Below are positions 16,194 to 25,977 of a DNA stretch of 64,000 nt, in pieces. Below the pieces are notes generated by a model, which saw only the letters and a program-made list of their open reading frames with translations, made no database searches and had not been told where the DNA came from. Location: NCBI GenBank assembly GCA_002841945.1, contig PHBI01000004.1, forward strand, positions 62,001 to 126,000, in the 5' to 3' direction. Position numbers and translations under genes: made by a program. Every line of letters starts with the position of its first letter. Within the stretch, counting starts at the first letter, position 1. Source of the stretch: Deltaproteobacteria bacterium HGW-Deltaproteobacteria-14. GTDB lineage: Bacteria > Myxococcota_A > UBA9042 > PHBI01.

Positions 16194-18314
16194 GTGAAAC
16201 CCCAGCTCATATTCTGCTGCGTTGCACTGGTGCTCTCCTCGGGGTGCGTGAGCGACGCCCCGGCCGACGGCGGGTCGATCGCGGTCGCGATCGCGCCCCT
16301 CGATCTGCCCGGCCTGACCAACGCCACCTACACCCTGACCGTGACCAATGGGGCGGCCGGGACCGGCGAGGTCGTGTGGCAGCGCACCCTCGACGCCGAC
16401 CAGTACGGTGACGGCGCGGGCTCGCTCGCCTTCGTGGGGCCGTGCGACGCGGGCACGGCGCTCAACTCGGTGGCCCTCGAGATCGACGCGCTGTACGACG
16501 CCAACGGGCTGATCCCCGCGACGACCTACCGCGACCCGAGCCCGATCTCCCGCGACGTCGCGTGCGTGGCCAACGGCGACGTCCAGGTCACCTTCGACAT
16601 GACCATCGTGCGCGACGCGAGGCAGGGCTTCTTCGACGTCGCGGTGGAGTTCGAGGACGTCTTCTGCTCGGCCAAACTCGACTGCGTGCGGCGGGACACC
16701 GGCGGGGATCTGGAGTTGCTGCACAACCCGCTCGCCGGCGGGCGGCGGGACCTGACGGCGGTGCTCGCCTTCGCATGCACCGGCGCGCCGGGCGGCCCGA
16801 CCTTCCTCTACATGGACGACGTGGTCGTGACGTGTACCACGCAGCAGGACGTGACGGTCGACGCGGGCGGCCTCGGCAACGCGAGCTTCGCGGAGCCGCC
16901 GGCCGCGAACCCGGGCGACTACCTCTTCGCGGCGGCGGTCTACCGGGGCAACGAGGGGCTCGCGTCCAAGGCGTACTGGGAGGTGGCCCTCGGCCTCAAC
17001 GACGCGGCCTTCGCCAGCGCCGGGGTCTGCACCCTGCGCGCCCGCGGGACGGCCGCGTCGGCGGCCTTCGTCGAGACGGTCGACGGCTTCGCGCTGCCGG
17101 CGGGCGCGGTCTATCCGGTCATCGAATGGGACGTCCCGCTGACCAACACCACGTCGCGCGTGTGCACCTCCCACGAGATCGACGGCGGCGACGGCGTGGC
17201 GACGGTCTACCGGGGCTACCCCGCGGCGATCAATCAGTTCACCTGGGCGTCGGAGCCGATCTATCTGCGCCACGAGTTCAACGCCACCAGCGGCGAGGTG
17301 ACGAGCACCAGCGTCGGCGACTGCGAAGACGGGCGGCTGAACCAGGACGAGACCGGGGTCGACTGCGGCGGCGCGACCTGTGGTGCGTGCGGTGCGGGCG
17401 CGGGGTGCTTGGTGGCGGCGGACTGCGCGAGCGGCCTGTGCGTGGGCGAGGTCTGCCAGGCGCCGAGCTGCGGGGACGGCCTGCAGAACGGCGACGAGAC
17501 CGGCGTGGATTGCGGCGGGTCCGCCTGCGCGAGCTGCTTCGACTGCGGGGTGATCGGCCCGTGCCCGGCCGGCTTCGCGTGCAGCGGCGGGACCTGCGTG
17601 GACACGACCGGCGGCGAGGTCTGGGTGCCGGCCGGGACCGCGTGGCTCGGCTGCACCTTCCCCGACCCGACCTACACATGGTGCAGCGGCTACGAGCTCC
17701 CGGTGCAGCTCAGGACCTACCCGACCGGGTACTTCGTCGACCGCCGCGAGGTCCGCGTGGTCGACTACGCGGCCTGCGTGGCGGCCAACGCCTGCACGCT
17801 GCCGGGGTATACGTCCTCCGGCTCTTCCAGCGCCACATACGGCCACGCCAGCAAACAGAATCACCCCGTCAACTACGTGGACTGGTACCAGGCGGCGGCC
17901 TACTGCGCCTGGAAGGGGCGACGCCTGTGCACCGGGTACGAGTGGGAGCGGGCCGCGCGCGGGGGCTGCGAGTTCGCCTCGTCGGCGGCCAACTGCAAGG
18001 CGGAGACCCGCCGCTACCCCTGGGGATCGTCGAGCCCCTACCAGTGCAACCAGTGCAACTTCTCGGAGTGCAGTGGGGCCTACGAGACCCGAGACGTCGG
18101 CAGCTTCTCGGGAGGCAGCTCCCTCTACGGAGCCCAGGACATGGCCGGCAACATCGCGGAGTGGGCCAACGAGCCGTTCAACGCCAACTACATCCAGCGC
18201 GGCGGCCACTTCGGGTCGAACAGCGTGAACGTCGCGTCTCTGAGGCGCTCGAACCAGGCCCCCGACTCGACGAGCAAGTACGCCGGGATCCGCTGCTGCC
18301 GCTCGCCGCAGTAG
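16194..18314 (+). CDS. Lipoprotein with C-terminal SUMF1/FGE-sulfatase-modifying-factor domain
   Basis: A 706-residue lipoprotein. The GTG at 16194 is chosen because it opens a signal peptide ending in the lipobox LSSGC (Cys18), with a purine-rich site nine bases upstream. Residues about 20-360 are a beta-rich region with paired cysteines. Two short modules of the form CxDGxxNxDETGVDCGG (about 375-460) follow, as found in many Myxococcota lipoproteins. The last 220 residues are a formylglycine-generating-enzyme-like (SUMF1) fold, with NHPVNYVDWYQAAAYC, GRRLCTGYEWERAARG and DMAGNIAEW. I did not establish whether the copper-binding cysteines of true FGE are present, so a C-type-lectin-like binding role is as likely as catalysis. 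Confidence 0.85.
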   Translation: MKPQLIFCCVALVLSSGCVSDAPADGGSIAVAIAPLDLPGLTNATYTLTVTNGAAGTGEVVWQRTLDADQYGDGAGSLAFVGPCDAGTALNSVALEIDALYDANGLIPATTYRDPSPISRDVACVANGDVQVTFDMTIVRDARQGFFDVAVEFEDVFCSAKLDCVRRDTGGDLELLHNPLAGGRRDLTAVLAFACTGAPGGPTFLYMDDVVVTCTTQQDVTVDAGGLGNASFAEPPAANPGDYLFAAAVYRGNEGLASKAYWEVALGLNDAAFASAGVCTLRARGTAASAAFVETVDGFALPAGAVYPVIEWDVPLTNTTSRVCTSHEIDGGDGVATVYRGYPAAINQFTWASEPIYLRHEFNATSGEVTSTSVGDCEDGRLNQDETGVDCGGATCGACGAGAGCLVAADCASGLCVGEVCQAPSCGDGLQNGDETGVDCGGSACASCFDCGVIGPCPAGFACSGGTCVDTTGGEVWVPAGTAWLGCTFPDPTYTWCSGYELPVQLRTYPTGYFVDRREVRVVDYAACVAANACTLPGYTSSGSSSATYGHASKQNHPVNYVDWYQAAAYCAWKGRRLCTGYEWERAARGGCEFASSAANCKAETRRYPWGSSSPYQCNQCNFSECSGAYETRDVGSFSGGSSLYGAQDMAGNIAEWANEPFNANYIQRGGHFGSNSVNVASLRRSNQAPDSTSKYAGIRCCRSPQ

Positions 18315-18352
18315 GCGGCGCGGGGCGAGCGCGGGGCGTCGTCGCCTCCACC

Positions 18353-19276
18353 TCAGTCCAGACCCGCGACGATCTCCTCGGTCTTGTCCCACAACGCCGC
18401 CGCCAGCGCCGCGTCCTGCCCGTGCGCCGAGGGGGTCTTGGGGTTGCAGTTCGCGAAGTACTCCCCGTTGTGCGCCGCCGCGTCCGGGTGAACCGCCGCG
18501 TAGCACTGGGTCGCCGCACCCTGCGGCACCGTCTTGAGCGCGAACACCGGCCCCAGGCCGTTGAAGAGCAGCTGGACGCCCTTGTTCATGTGTCGCGCCA
18601 GCCCGGTGGCGATGACCCCGGGGTGTACGCTGGTGGAGCGCTGTCCCGGCTTCGGCAGCCGGGTCGCGAGGTGCTTGGCGAAGAGCATGTTGGCCAGCTT
18701 CGCCTGGCCGTAGGCCTTCCACGGGGCGTAGCCGCGCTCGGCGGCCAGGTCGTCGAGGCGGACGCCCTCGGGGTAGGTCATGGTGTGCGCGCTGCTCGAC
18801 AGGATGACCACCCGGCCCTCCTCGGCCAGCTGCGGCAGCACCCCCGTGACCAGCATGAAGTGCCCCACGTGGTTGGTGAAGAACTGCATCTCGTAGCCGT
18901 GTTGCCGCTGCACCTTGGGCAAGGCCATGATGCCGGCGTTGGCGATGACGCCGTCGAGCGGGTGGCCCAGAGCCTGGACCGTCGCCACGGCCGCACGCAC
19001 GGAGCTCGGCTCGGACAGCTCGCAGGCGACGGGCACCGCGTCTCCGCCGGCCGCGTCGCACGCCGCCTGGGCCTTCGCGACCGTGCGGGCCGCGGCCAGG
19101 ACCCTGGCGCCGCGCATGACCAGGACCCGGAGCGTCTCCGCGCCGAGGCCGGAGTTGACGCCCGTCACCAGATAGGTCCGGCCCGTCAGGTCCGCGCCCG
19201 CGGTCACGTCCTCCGCCGTGCTGTTGTAGCCGAAGCCGCTGGGGCCCTTGCGCTGGAACATTCCGTAGAGCGACAT
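18353..19276 (-). CDS. Short-chain dehydrogenase/reductase (retinol-dehydrogenase-like)
   Basis: A 307-residue SDR oxidoreductase. The cofactor motif is TGVNSGLG (about 39-46), NAG lies near residue 113, the catalytic serine lies in LSSSAH, and the active-site pair is in YGQAKLAN (YxxxK). The N-terminal extension GMFQRKGPSGFGYNSTAEDV resembles the DHRS/WW-domain-oxidoreductase-like branch. It lies 263 bases downstream of the PKS gene on the same strand, but a strong hairpin separates them, so membership in the PKS operon is uncertain. The substrate is unknown; an aldehyde or lipid alcohol is typical. Confidence 0.85.
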   Translation of the reverse strand: MSLYGMFQRKGPSGFGYNSTAEDVTAGADLTGRTYLVTGVNSGLGAETLRVLVMRGARVLAAARTVAKAQAACDAAGGDAVPVACELSEPSSVRAAVATVQALGHPLDGVIANAGIMALPKVQRQHGYEMQFFTNHVGHFMLVTGVLPQLAEEGRVVILSSSAHTMTYPEGVRLDDLAAERGYAPWKAYGQAKLANMLFAKHLATRLPKPGQRSTSVHPGVIATGLARHMNKGVQLLFNGLGPVFALKTVPQGAATQCYAAVHPDAAAHNGEYFANCNPKTPSAHGQDAALAAALWDKTEEIVAGLD

Positions 19277-19489
19277 GCGAACACCTCCGAGCCCGGCCTC
19301 GCCGGCCGCGCCTCATCCATCCGCGGCGATGCTACACGGTTTCCTCGGCCCGTCGACCTGGGTCCGCGGCGGCAACGCCAAGGGGCGCGAACGCTGCTGC
19401 CACGGTTGGGCCCACACGAACGCGAGTACCTGCCGCGGGCGCCGGGATGGGGTGCGTTTTGCTCCACCCAACATTCGACGTCGGCTGTC

Positions 19490-19524
19490 GCGACGCCTCG
19501 CCCGGTGCCCGGGCGAGGCGTCGC
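19490..19524 (-). terminator. Perfect 16-bp hairpin after the PKS gene
   Basis: The arms 19490-19505 (gcgacgcctcgcccgg) and 19509-19524 are exactly complementary, with a three-base loop. It starts 15 bases beyond the PKS stop codon in the direction of transcription. There is no T-run after the stem, so it is an I-shaped or factor-assisted terminator candidate. The rest of the 263-base gap holds nothing else evident. Confidence 0.65.
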
Positions 19525-19539
19525 TCACGCAGCTCGTCG

Positions 19540-22500
19540 CTACTTCTTCTTGCCCGCCCGGATCTCCTCGAGGGCGTCGGCGATGTGGTTCACCGTGTAC
19601 TCGAGCTGCTCGGGGGTGTGGAGCGTCGTCAGGAAGAACCTGAGGCGCGCCGAGTCGTTGGCCACCGCCGGGAAGATGATGGGCTTGGCGTTGATGCCGT
19701 GGTCGTCGAGCAGGCGCTCACTGAGCTTGAGCGCGTGCATCGAGTCCCCGGTGATGACCGGGATGACCGGCGACTCGCCCTTCGACGGCCCGTTGTCGAG
19801 CCCGCGCTGCTGGCACAGCTCGTAGAAGAGGTTGCAGTTCTTGTGCAGCTGCGCGACCCGCCAGGGCTCCTCGGTCCACAGCTGGAGCGACGTCAGCGCC
19901 GCCACGCCCAGGGTCGGCGGGATGCCCGCCGCGAACACGAAGCCCGGCGTCGTGTAGCGCAGGTAGGTGATGAGCTCCTTACGCCCCGCCACCCAGCCGC
20001 CCATCGCGGCCAGCGACTTCGACATCGTGCCCATCCAGATGTCGACGTCCTTGCGGTCGAAGTCGAGCCCCTGGTCGAGCCAGTGCTCGCCGAGCCCGTA
20101 GCCCGTCTTGCCGATGGTTCCGAAGCTGTGCGCCTCGTCCACCATCAGCATGCAGCCGTACTGCTTCTTCAGCCGCAGGTACTCGGGCAGGTTGGCGATG
20201 TCGCCGTCCATCGAGTACACGCCCTCGATCAGGATCAGCACCTTCTCGTAGTGCGGCCGCAGCTCCTTGAGCTGCATCTCGAGGTGCGCGATGTCCTCGT
20301 GCTTGAACCCCCGCCGCGCCGCCCCGGACAGCTTGATGCCCTGGATGCACGAGTCGTGGATCAGCTCGTCGTGCAGGATGAGGTCCTTGACCCCGAACAG
20401 GTGCCCGATGGTGTTGACGTTCGTCGCGTGGCCACCGGCCATCACGATGGCGTCCTCGACCCCCTGCGCCTTCGCGAGCGCGCTCTCGAGCTCGGCGTGG
20501 AACGGCCGCTCGCCGCTCGCGATGCGCGACGCGCTGACCGACGTGCCGTACTTGCGCATCGCCTTGTCGACCGCGTCGAACACCCGCTCGTCGCCCGACA
20601 GGCCGAGGTAGTTGTACGACGAGTAGTTGATGATCTCGCGGCCCGCGATGTGCGTCGTGTTCCGCGCCGTCCCGTCGTGCACGTCGAAGTAGGGGTTCTT
20701 CAACCCGATCATCCCGACCGCCTGCAGCCGGAACGCCAGGTCCTTGTAGCCCTTCCACTTCGAGGGATCGACCCACTCGGGCTTGACGACGAAGGGCTTG
20801 GCCTCGGCCTTCGCCGGCGCCTCCGCCACGGGGGCAGCAGACACAGGCGCCGCCTCGGTCTTCACCTCGACCGCCGCCTCGACCTTCGCCGCCACCTGAG
20901 ACATCTGGGCCGTCACGTCGTCGGCCAGCGCCACGACCCCGCCCTTGGCGTCGCGGAACACGATGGACGCCGAGAACTTGTCCTCGACCGCCTCGCCGAA
21001 GTGCGCCTCGACCGTCAGCACCTCGCCCGCCCGCCACGGGCGCAACGTCACGAAGCGCGCGAACCCGACCGGCGTCCCGGCGCGCCCGTAGCGCGTGTAG
21101 GCGACATACGCCGTCAGCTGCATCGCGCTGTCGAAGGCCAGCGGGTCGATCGCCCACGCCTCCTGCTCGGTACCGGGGATCCACGCCGCCGGCGAACCGC
21201 AGCGCACCTGGCCGCGCACGAAGTCGTCGCCGACCACGTCGATCGACGTGATGCCCTGCAAGAGCGGCCCGTGGAACGTCAGCCCGCCGTAGAACTCCGC
21301 CAGCGTCAGCCCGCTCGGGGGCGCCCCGCCGACGCGCGCCTCAGGCGCCTCGGGCAGCTCGCGCAGCTCGCGCACGCTCGCCTTGTACGACAAGGTCCCC
21401 TTCGGCCCCTGCCGCAGCTCGCCGCGCTCGCCCGCGACCGACACCTCGACCGCGATCGGCTCGGTCACCGTCACGCCCTGATACAGCGCCAGGTCGCGCA
21501 CCTCGAAGGGCGCCCGCACCGCCGCCGCCTCGGCGATCATCGTCGCCGCGCTCGCGAGCGGCAGCACCGGCACGCCGCCGATCGCGTGGTCGAGCAGATA
21601 CGGGTGCGTCTCGGTCGACAGCGTCTGCTTGACGACCCCGCGGCGCGTCGTCTGCGGCACGTGCCGCCCGCGCACCACCGGCCCGGCGCCCGTCGCCAGC
21701 TCCTCGAGCAGCGCGTCGAGCCCCGCCCGGTCGCCCACGAAGTCGATCCCGTCCGCGCGCATCGCCGCCTGCATCCCGGCCGGGATGCTCTGCACCATCT
21801 CGGAGCTCGTCCACGGCCCGAACTCGGGCACGCTCGCGAGCACGCCCGCCGGCAGGTGCTGCGCCACCTCCGCCATCAGCGCGTTGGCCGCGGCGTAGTG
21901 CGCCTGGTGCGCGTTGCCGAAGCGCCCGGCCCACGACCCGATGGCCACGACCCGCTTCAGGCTCGGTCCCGCGACCGTCACCGCGTTGAACAGGCCCCAG
22001 ACCTTCACCTCGCGCGCGATCTGCCCCGCCGCCTCGTCGACCGTGCCGAGCGCGCCGTCCGCGAGGACGCCCGCCGAGTGCACGATCGCCGTGATCTTGC
22101 CGTGCCCCTTGACCGCCGCCTCGAGCTGCTCTTTGTGCCGCACGTCGGCGCTCAGATAGGTCACCCGCTCGTGGCGCGGCGCGTCCCCCGGGATCGTCCG
22201 GCCGACGAGCAGCACCTTCGCCCCCGCCTCCGCGAGCTCGAGCCCGAGCGCCCGCCCGATACCGCGCGTGCCGCCGGTGATCAGCACCACGTCGTCCGCC
22301 GTGGGCGCCCACCTCGCCGCCGCGTCGAGCGGCGTCGTCCCGAGCACCAGCCGCGTCCCGTTCACGAAGCGCACGTCCGGCGTCCGGTCCGTCGAGCGCA
22401 GCTCCGCCACGACCCGCGCCGGGTCCGGCGAGAACGCGCGGATCGACTTCACCACCGCCGTCGGCCACTCGCGCGCGACCGCCCGCGCGACCCCCGACAG

Positions 22501-25500
22501 CGCCTCCGCCCACGGGTCGTCATCGCGACGCACAATGATGACGTCCGGGGTGCGCCCCGTGCGCGCCTGCGCGTCGAGCATCCGAATCAAAGTGCCTGCG
22601 TGATCCTGGACCTCCGCGATCCCGTCGGCCACGTCCGCGACCGGGGTGGGGTCATCTTGCGATGCACCATAGAGCACCAGGTCGACCGCCCCGCCGCTGA
22701 CCTTCTCGTAGCCGTGCGCCTCGAGCGCCTTGACGATGCCGTCGAGGCCGTCGCCGCGGGCGAGCAGCTTGCCGCCGGGGAGCTTGCGCAGCCCCTGCGT
22801 CGGCAGCGGGGTCTCGACCCAGCGCAGGCCGAAGCGCCCGAGCGGCGCGTCGTCGTCGCCCGCGTCGGCCCCCGCCCAGCGGGACGGGTCCTCGGCGAAG
22901 GCGATGATGTCGGCGATGGTCGGCGAGTTGATGAGGATCTCCTGCGGGATCCCGGTGAAGCCCGGGATCGCCTTGCCGAGCTCCTCGGCCAGGTCCGCCA
23001 CCATCATCGAGTCGAAGCCGAGGTCGTCGCCGAGGCGCATCTCGGCCCGCAGCGCCTCGCGCGGATACGCGCTGGCGCGGGCGACGGCCCCGAAGACGAT
23101 CTCGCCGACGGCGCCGCCACCGGCGGCGGGCGCCACCTCGACCGGCGCGTCGTCGCTGACCGTGGCGACCTTCGCGGCGATCGCCGGCTTCGCGCTCGGC
23201 GTGCCGAAGTCGAGCTTGCCGGCCGACCCCTCGTCCTTGACGATCCAGTAGACCTCGCGCGGCAGCACCAGCGGCGGCACGCTCGCGAGCGCGGCCGGCG
23301 CCGCGATGGCCGCGACGTCGAGCTCGACCCCGCGCACCCACAGCTGGCCGAGCCCGTCGAGCACCGAGGCGCCGCCGTCGGCGTCCTCCTTGCCGGCCAG
23401 GGTCAGGACGTTGGGGTGGCCCGGCAGGGCCCCCTTCATGAACGAGACCAGCGGCCCGCCCGCGCACACCTGCAGGTAGATGTCCGTGCCCGCCGCCTCC
23501 ATCTGCGCGACCGTGTCGGTCCACAGCACCGGCGACGTCGCGTGGTCGCGGAACACCTGCCGCGCCTCGGCCGCGTCCCCGTAAGGGTGGGTCTGGATGC
23601 ACGAGGCGACCGTCACCGTCGGGTTCGCCATCGCGATGGCCGCGATCTCGTCGCTCAGATCCAGCTCGGCGAAGATCTGCGAGTGGAAGCCGTGGCTCAC
23701 CCGCAGGGGCACCGCCTTCAGCTCCCTCTTCTCGGCCCGCCGCACCACCTCCGCGATGGCGTCGCTCGCGCCCGAGAGCACGATCTGCCGCGGGTGGTTC
23801 ACGTTCGCGATGACCGCCCCCGGCACCAGCAGCGCCTCGACCGTCGCGCGGTCGGCCACGATGGCCGCCATGGCTCCGGTGTCGCCGCCGAGCGCGCTCA
23901 TCGCCGCCCCGCGCCGCGCCGTCCAGCGCACGCCCTCGGCCGGGGTCGTGACCCCGGCGACCGCCGCCGCCGTGAACTCGCCGACCGAGTGACCGGCGAC
24001 CACCGTCGGCTTCACGCCGACCTGCTCGAGCAGCTTCGTCAGCGCGTAGCCCACGCTGAACAGCGCCGGCTGGCAGTTCTTCGTCTCGGTCAGCTCGTCG
24101 AACGCCGCCTCGAGGTCTCTCAACCCGTCCGGGCGCCGCTCGGGGTAGAGGAGGTGCGTCACCGGGCGCGACATCACGCCGGCGACCGCCTGGTCCATCG
24201 CGTCGAGGGTCGCGGCGACCACCGGGAAGCGGTCGCGCGCGCCGCTCAGCATGTCGACGCGCTGGGCGCCCTGCCCCGGGTACATGAAGGCGACCTTCGG
24301 CGCCGGGGCCCCGTCCTCGACCGTCCCAAAGGACACGCCGGCCGGATAGCCGCCCTGACCGATCTCGCGCAGCTTCGCGACCAGATCCGCCTTGGAGCGC
24401 GCCGTGACCGCCGCGCGCGCCGGCTGCCGGCGCCGCTTGGCCCACGCGCGTGCAACGCCAGATAGCGTCGCCGTGGAGTCGTTGACGATGGCTTCCGCCG
24501 TGTGCGCGGCGAGTTTTCGCAACGCAGCGTCGTTGGCGCCGCTGAGCAGCACCAGCTCGGCCTGCTCGGTGGGCGCGGCGGCCTGGGGCGCGTCGCCGAG
24601 GACGACGTGGACGTTGGTGCCGCCGAAGCCGAAGGCGCTGACGCAGGCGAGGCGCTGCTCGTCCTCCCACGGGGTCGCCGCGGTGGGGATCCAGAACGGC
24701 GAGCCCTCGAGGCCGAGGTCGTCCTTGGGGGCCTCGAAGCCGGCCATCGGCGGGATCTGGCGGTGGTAGACGCTCATCGCGGCGCGGATCACCCCGAGGA
24801 CGCCCGCGGCGCTCATGGTGTGGCCGAAGTTGCCCTTGGCCGAGCCGAGGGCGGCCCGCTTGGTGCCGGCGCCGATGGACTGGTTCAGCCCGTCGAACTC
24901 GACCTTGTCGCCGACGGTCGTCCCGGTGCCGTGGGTCTCGACGTAGCCGAGGTGCTCGGGGGTCACGCCGGACTTGGCGGCGTCGGCCCAGGCGGTCCGG
25001 ACGCACTCGACCTGGCCGGCGAGGACCGGGGCCATGGGGCCGGTGGAGCCGCCGTCGTTGTTCGAGGCGATGCCGTGGATGAGCGCGTAGACGCGGTCGC
25101 CGTCGCGCAGCGCGTCGGCGAGGCGCTTGACCATGACCACGCCGCAGCCGTCGCCCTGGACGAAGCCGTCGCCGCGGGCGTCGAAGGGCCGGCAGATGCC
25201 GGACTTCGAGATGGCCCCGATGCGCGAGAACGCGATGTGGTGCTCGGGGGTCAGGTTGATGTAGACGCCGCCGCACAGGGCCGCGTCGATGTCGCCGGCG
25301 CGCAGCGCGTTGACGGCGCTGTGGATGGCGACGAGCGCCGAGGAGCACGCGGCGTCGGTCGTGAAGGCCGGCCCGTGGAGCGAGAGCTCCTGAGCGACGG
25401 TCGCGGCGACCATGTTGGCGAGCACGCCGGGCGCCGTGAACGGGCGCGAGGGCAGGACGCGCTCGACCGCCTCGGCGATGGCGCTCGGGTCCTCGGGGAG

Positions 25501-25977
25501 CTTGCCGAGGGCGCCGGTCGCGAGCAGCTGCGCGATGATGCGCGCCGCCGACAGGGTCCGGTACTCCACGGCGGTGACGCCCATGTAGACGCCGGTCCGC
25601 CGCGGCAGATCCCCCGGGTTCCGACCGCTGTCCTCGACGGCCTGCAGGGCGCACTCGAGGGCGAGGCGCTGCTGCGGGTCCATCACCTCGACCCGGCGCG
25701 GCGGCACTGCGAGCGCCACCGCGGGGAACGAGCGGACGTCGTCGATGTAGGCCCCGGTCGGCGTATAGCTCTTGTCGCGGCTCCGAGGGTTTGCGTCGAA
25801 GAACACCGCCATGTCCCAGCGGTCCGCAGGGACCGGGGTGAACGTATCCTTCCCCTCGAGGGTGAGCTGCCAGAAGCTTTGGAGGTCGTCCGCCTTGGCG
25901 AAACGAGCACCGATGCCGACGATCGCGATGGGATCGCGATCGCCGCCACGCGCGCGGCCGGAACCCGGGGAGCTCAT
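19540..25977 (-). CDS. Iterative-type PKS with terminal alpha-oxoamine synthase domain
   Basis: A 2145-residue multidomain enzyme. The order is ketosynthase (about 14-465; Cys211, His349, His386), acyltransferase (about 560-890; GHSVGE with Ser664, His765), acyl carrier (about 955-1030; Ser990 in GFDS), ketoreductase (about 1225-1430; GGTRGIG 1235-1241, Ser1348, Tyr1361), dehydratase (about 1455-1690; HAIGGVPVLP from His1464, Asp1616) and, after an Ala/Lys/Glu-rich linker, an alpha-oxoamine synthase domain (about 1745-2145) with VDEAH and PLP-binding Lys1987 in TMSKSLA. There is no enoylreductase, so the product should keep double bonds. The KS-AT-ACP-KR-DH order is that of PUFA and enediyne synthases. 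The PLP domain is of the serine-palmitoyltransferase/KBL type and should release the chain by decarboxylative condensation with an amino acid. The start overlaps the ACP stop (ATGA). Confidence 0.93.
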   Translation of the reverse strand: MSSPGSGRARGGDRDPIAIVGIGARFAKADDLQSFWQLTLEGKDTFTPVPADRWDMAVFFDANPRSRDKSYTPTGAYIDDVRSFPAVALAVPPRRVEVMDPQQRLALECALQAVEDSGRNPGDLPRRTGVYMGVTAVEYRTLSAARIIAQLLATGALGKLPEDPSAIAEAVERVLPSRPFTAPGVLANMVAATVAQELSLHGPAFTTDAACSSALVAIHSAVNALRAGDIDAALCGGVYINLTPEHHIAFSRIGAISKSGICRPFDARGDGFVQGDGCGVVMVKRLADALRDGDRVYALIHGIASNNDGGSTGPMAPVLAGQVECVRTAWADAAKSGVTPEHLGYVETHGTGTTVGDKVEFDGLNQSIGAGTKRAALGSAKGNFGHTMSAAGVLGVIRAAMSVYHRQIPPMAGFEAPKDDLGLEGSPFWIPTAATPWEDEQRLACVSAFGFGGTNVHVVLGDAPQAAAPTEQAELVLLSGANDAALRKLAAHTAEAIVNDSTATLSGVARAWAKRRRQPARAAVTARSKADLVAKLREIGQGGYPAGVSFGTVEDGAPAPKVAFMYPGQGAQRVDMLSGARDRFPVVAATLDAMDQAVAGVMSRPVTHLLYPERRPDGLRDLEAAFDELTETKNCQPALFSVGYALTKLLEQVGVKPTVVAGHSVGEFTAAAVAGVTTPAEGVRWTARRGAAMSALGGDTGAMAAIVADRATVEALLVPGAVIANVNHPRQIVLSGASDAIAEVVRRAEKRELKAVPLRVSHGFHSQIFAELDLSDEIAAIAMANPTVTVASCIQTHPYGDAAEARQVFRDHATSPVLWTDTVAQMEAAGTDIYLQVCAGGPLVSFMKGALPGHPNVLTLAGKEDADGGASVLDGLGQLWVRGVELDVAAIAAPAALASVPPLVLPREVYWIVKDEGSAGKLDFGTPSAKPAIAAKVATVSDDAPVEVAPAAGGGAVGEIVFGAVARASAYPREALRAEMRLGDDLGFDSMMVADLAEELGKAIPGFTGIPQEILINSPTIADIIAFAEDPSRWAGADAGDDDAPLGRFGLRWVETPLPTQGLRKLPGGKLLARGDGLDGIVKALEAHGYEKVSGGAVDLVLYGASQDDPTPVADVADGIAEVQDHAGTLIRMLDAQARTGRTPDVIIVRRDDDPWAEALSGVARAVAREWPTAVVKSIRAFSPDPARVVAELRSTDRTPDVRFVNGTRLVLGTTPLDAAARWAPTADDVVLITGGTRGIGRALGLELAEAGAKVLLVGRTIPGDAPRHERVTYLSADVRHKEQLEAAVKGHGKITAIVHSAGVLADGALGTVDEAAGQIAREVKVWGLFNAVTVAGPSLKRVVAIGSWAGRFGNAHQAHYAAANALMAEVAQHLPAGVLASVPEFGPWTSSEMVQSIPAGMQAAMRADGIDFVGDRAGLDALLEELATGAGPVVRGRHVPQTTRRGVVKQTLSTETHPYLLDHAIGGVPVLPLASAATMIAEAAAVRAPFEVRDLALYQGVTVTEPIAVEVSVAGERGELRQGPKGTLSYKASVRELRELPEAPEARVGGAPPSGLTLAEFYGGLTFHGPLLQGITSIDVVGDDFVRGQVRCGSPAAWIPGTEQEAWAIDPLAFDSAMQLTAYVAYTRYGRAGTPVGFARFVTLRPWRAGEVLTVEAHFGEAVEDKFSASIVFRDAKGGVVALADDVTAQMSQVAAKVEAAVEVKTEAAPVSAAPVAEAPAKAEAKPFVVKPEWVDPSKWKGYKDLAFRLQAVGMIGLKNPYFDVHDGTARNTTHIAGREIINYSSYNYLGLSGDERVFDAVDKAMRKYGTSVSASRIASGERPFHAELESALAKAQGVEDAIVMAGGHATNVNTIGHLFGVKDLILHDELIHDSCIQGIKLSGAARRGFKHEDIAHLEMQLKELRPHYEKVLILIEGVYSMDGDIANLPEYLRLKKQYGCMLMVDEAHSFGTIGKTGYGLGEHWLDQGLDFDRKDVDIWMGTMSKSLAAMGGWVAGRKELITYLRYTTPGFVFAAGIPPTLGVAALTSLQLWTEEPWRVAQLHKNCNLFYELCQQRGLDNGPSKGESPVIPVITGDSMHALKLSERLLDDHGINAKPIIFPAVANDSARLRFFLTTLHTPEQLEYTVNHIADALEEIRAGKKK

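Noticed and set aside
13953..24465. Very long open frames antisense to the FG-GAP, SUMF1 and PKS genes (over 1000 residues each)
   Set aside because: They are rich in Arg, Gly, Ala and Asp-Arg runs, lack any family motif, and lie opposite genes with complete catalytic motifs. In DNA this GC-rich such frames stay open by codon bias alone.
19540..25977. Reading the PKS as an omega-3 PUFA synthase PfaA
   Set aside because: It has one ACP, no tandem ACP array, no PfaB/C/D partners in the window, and a PLP domain at the end.
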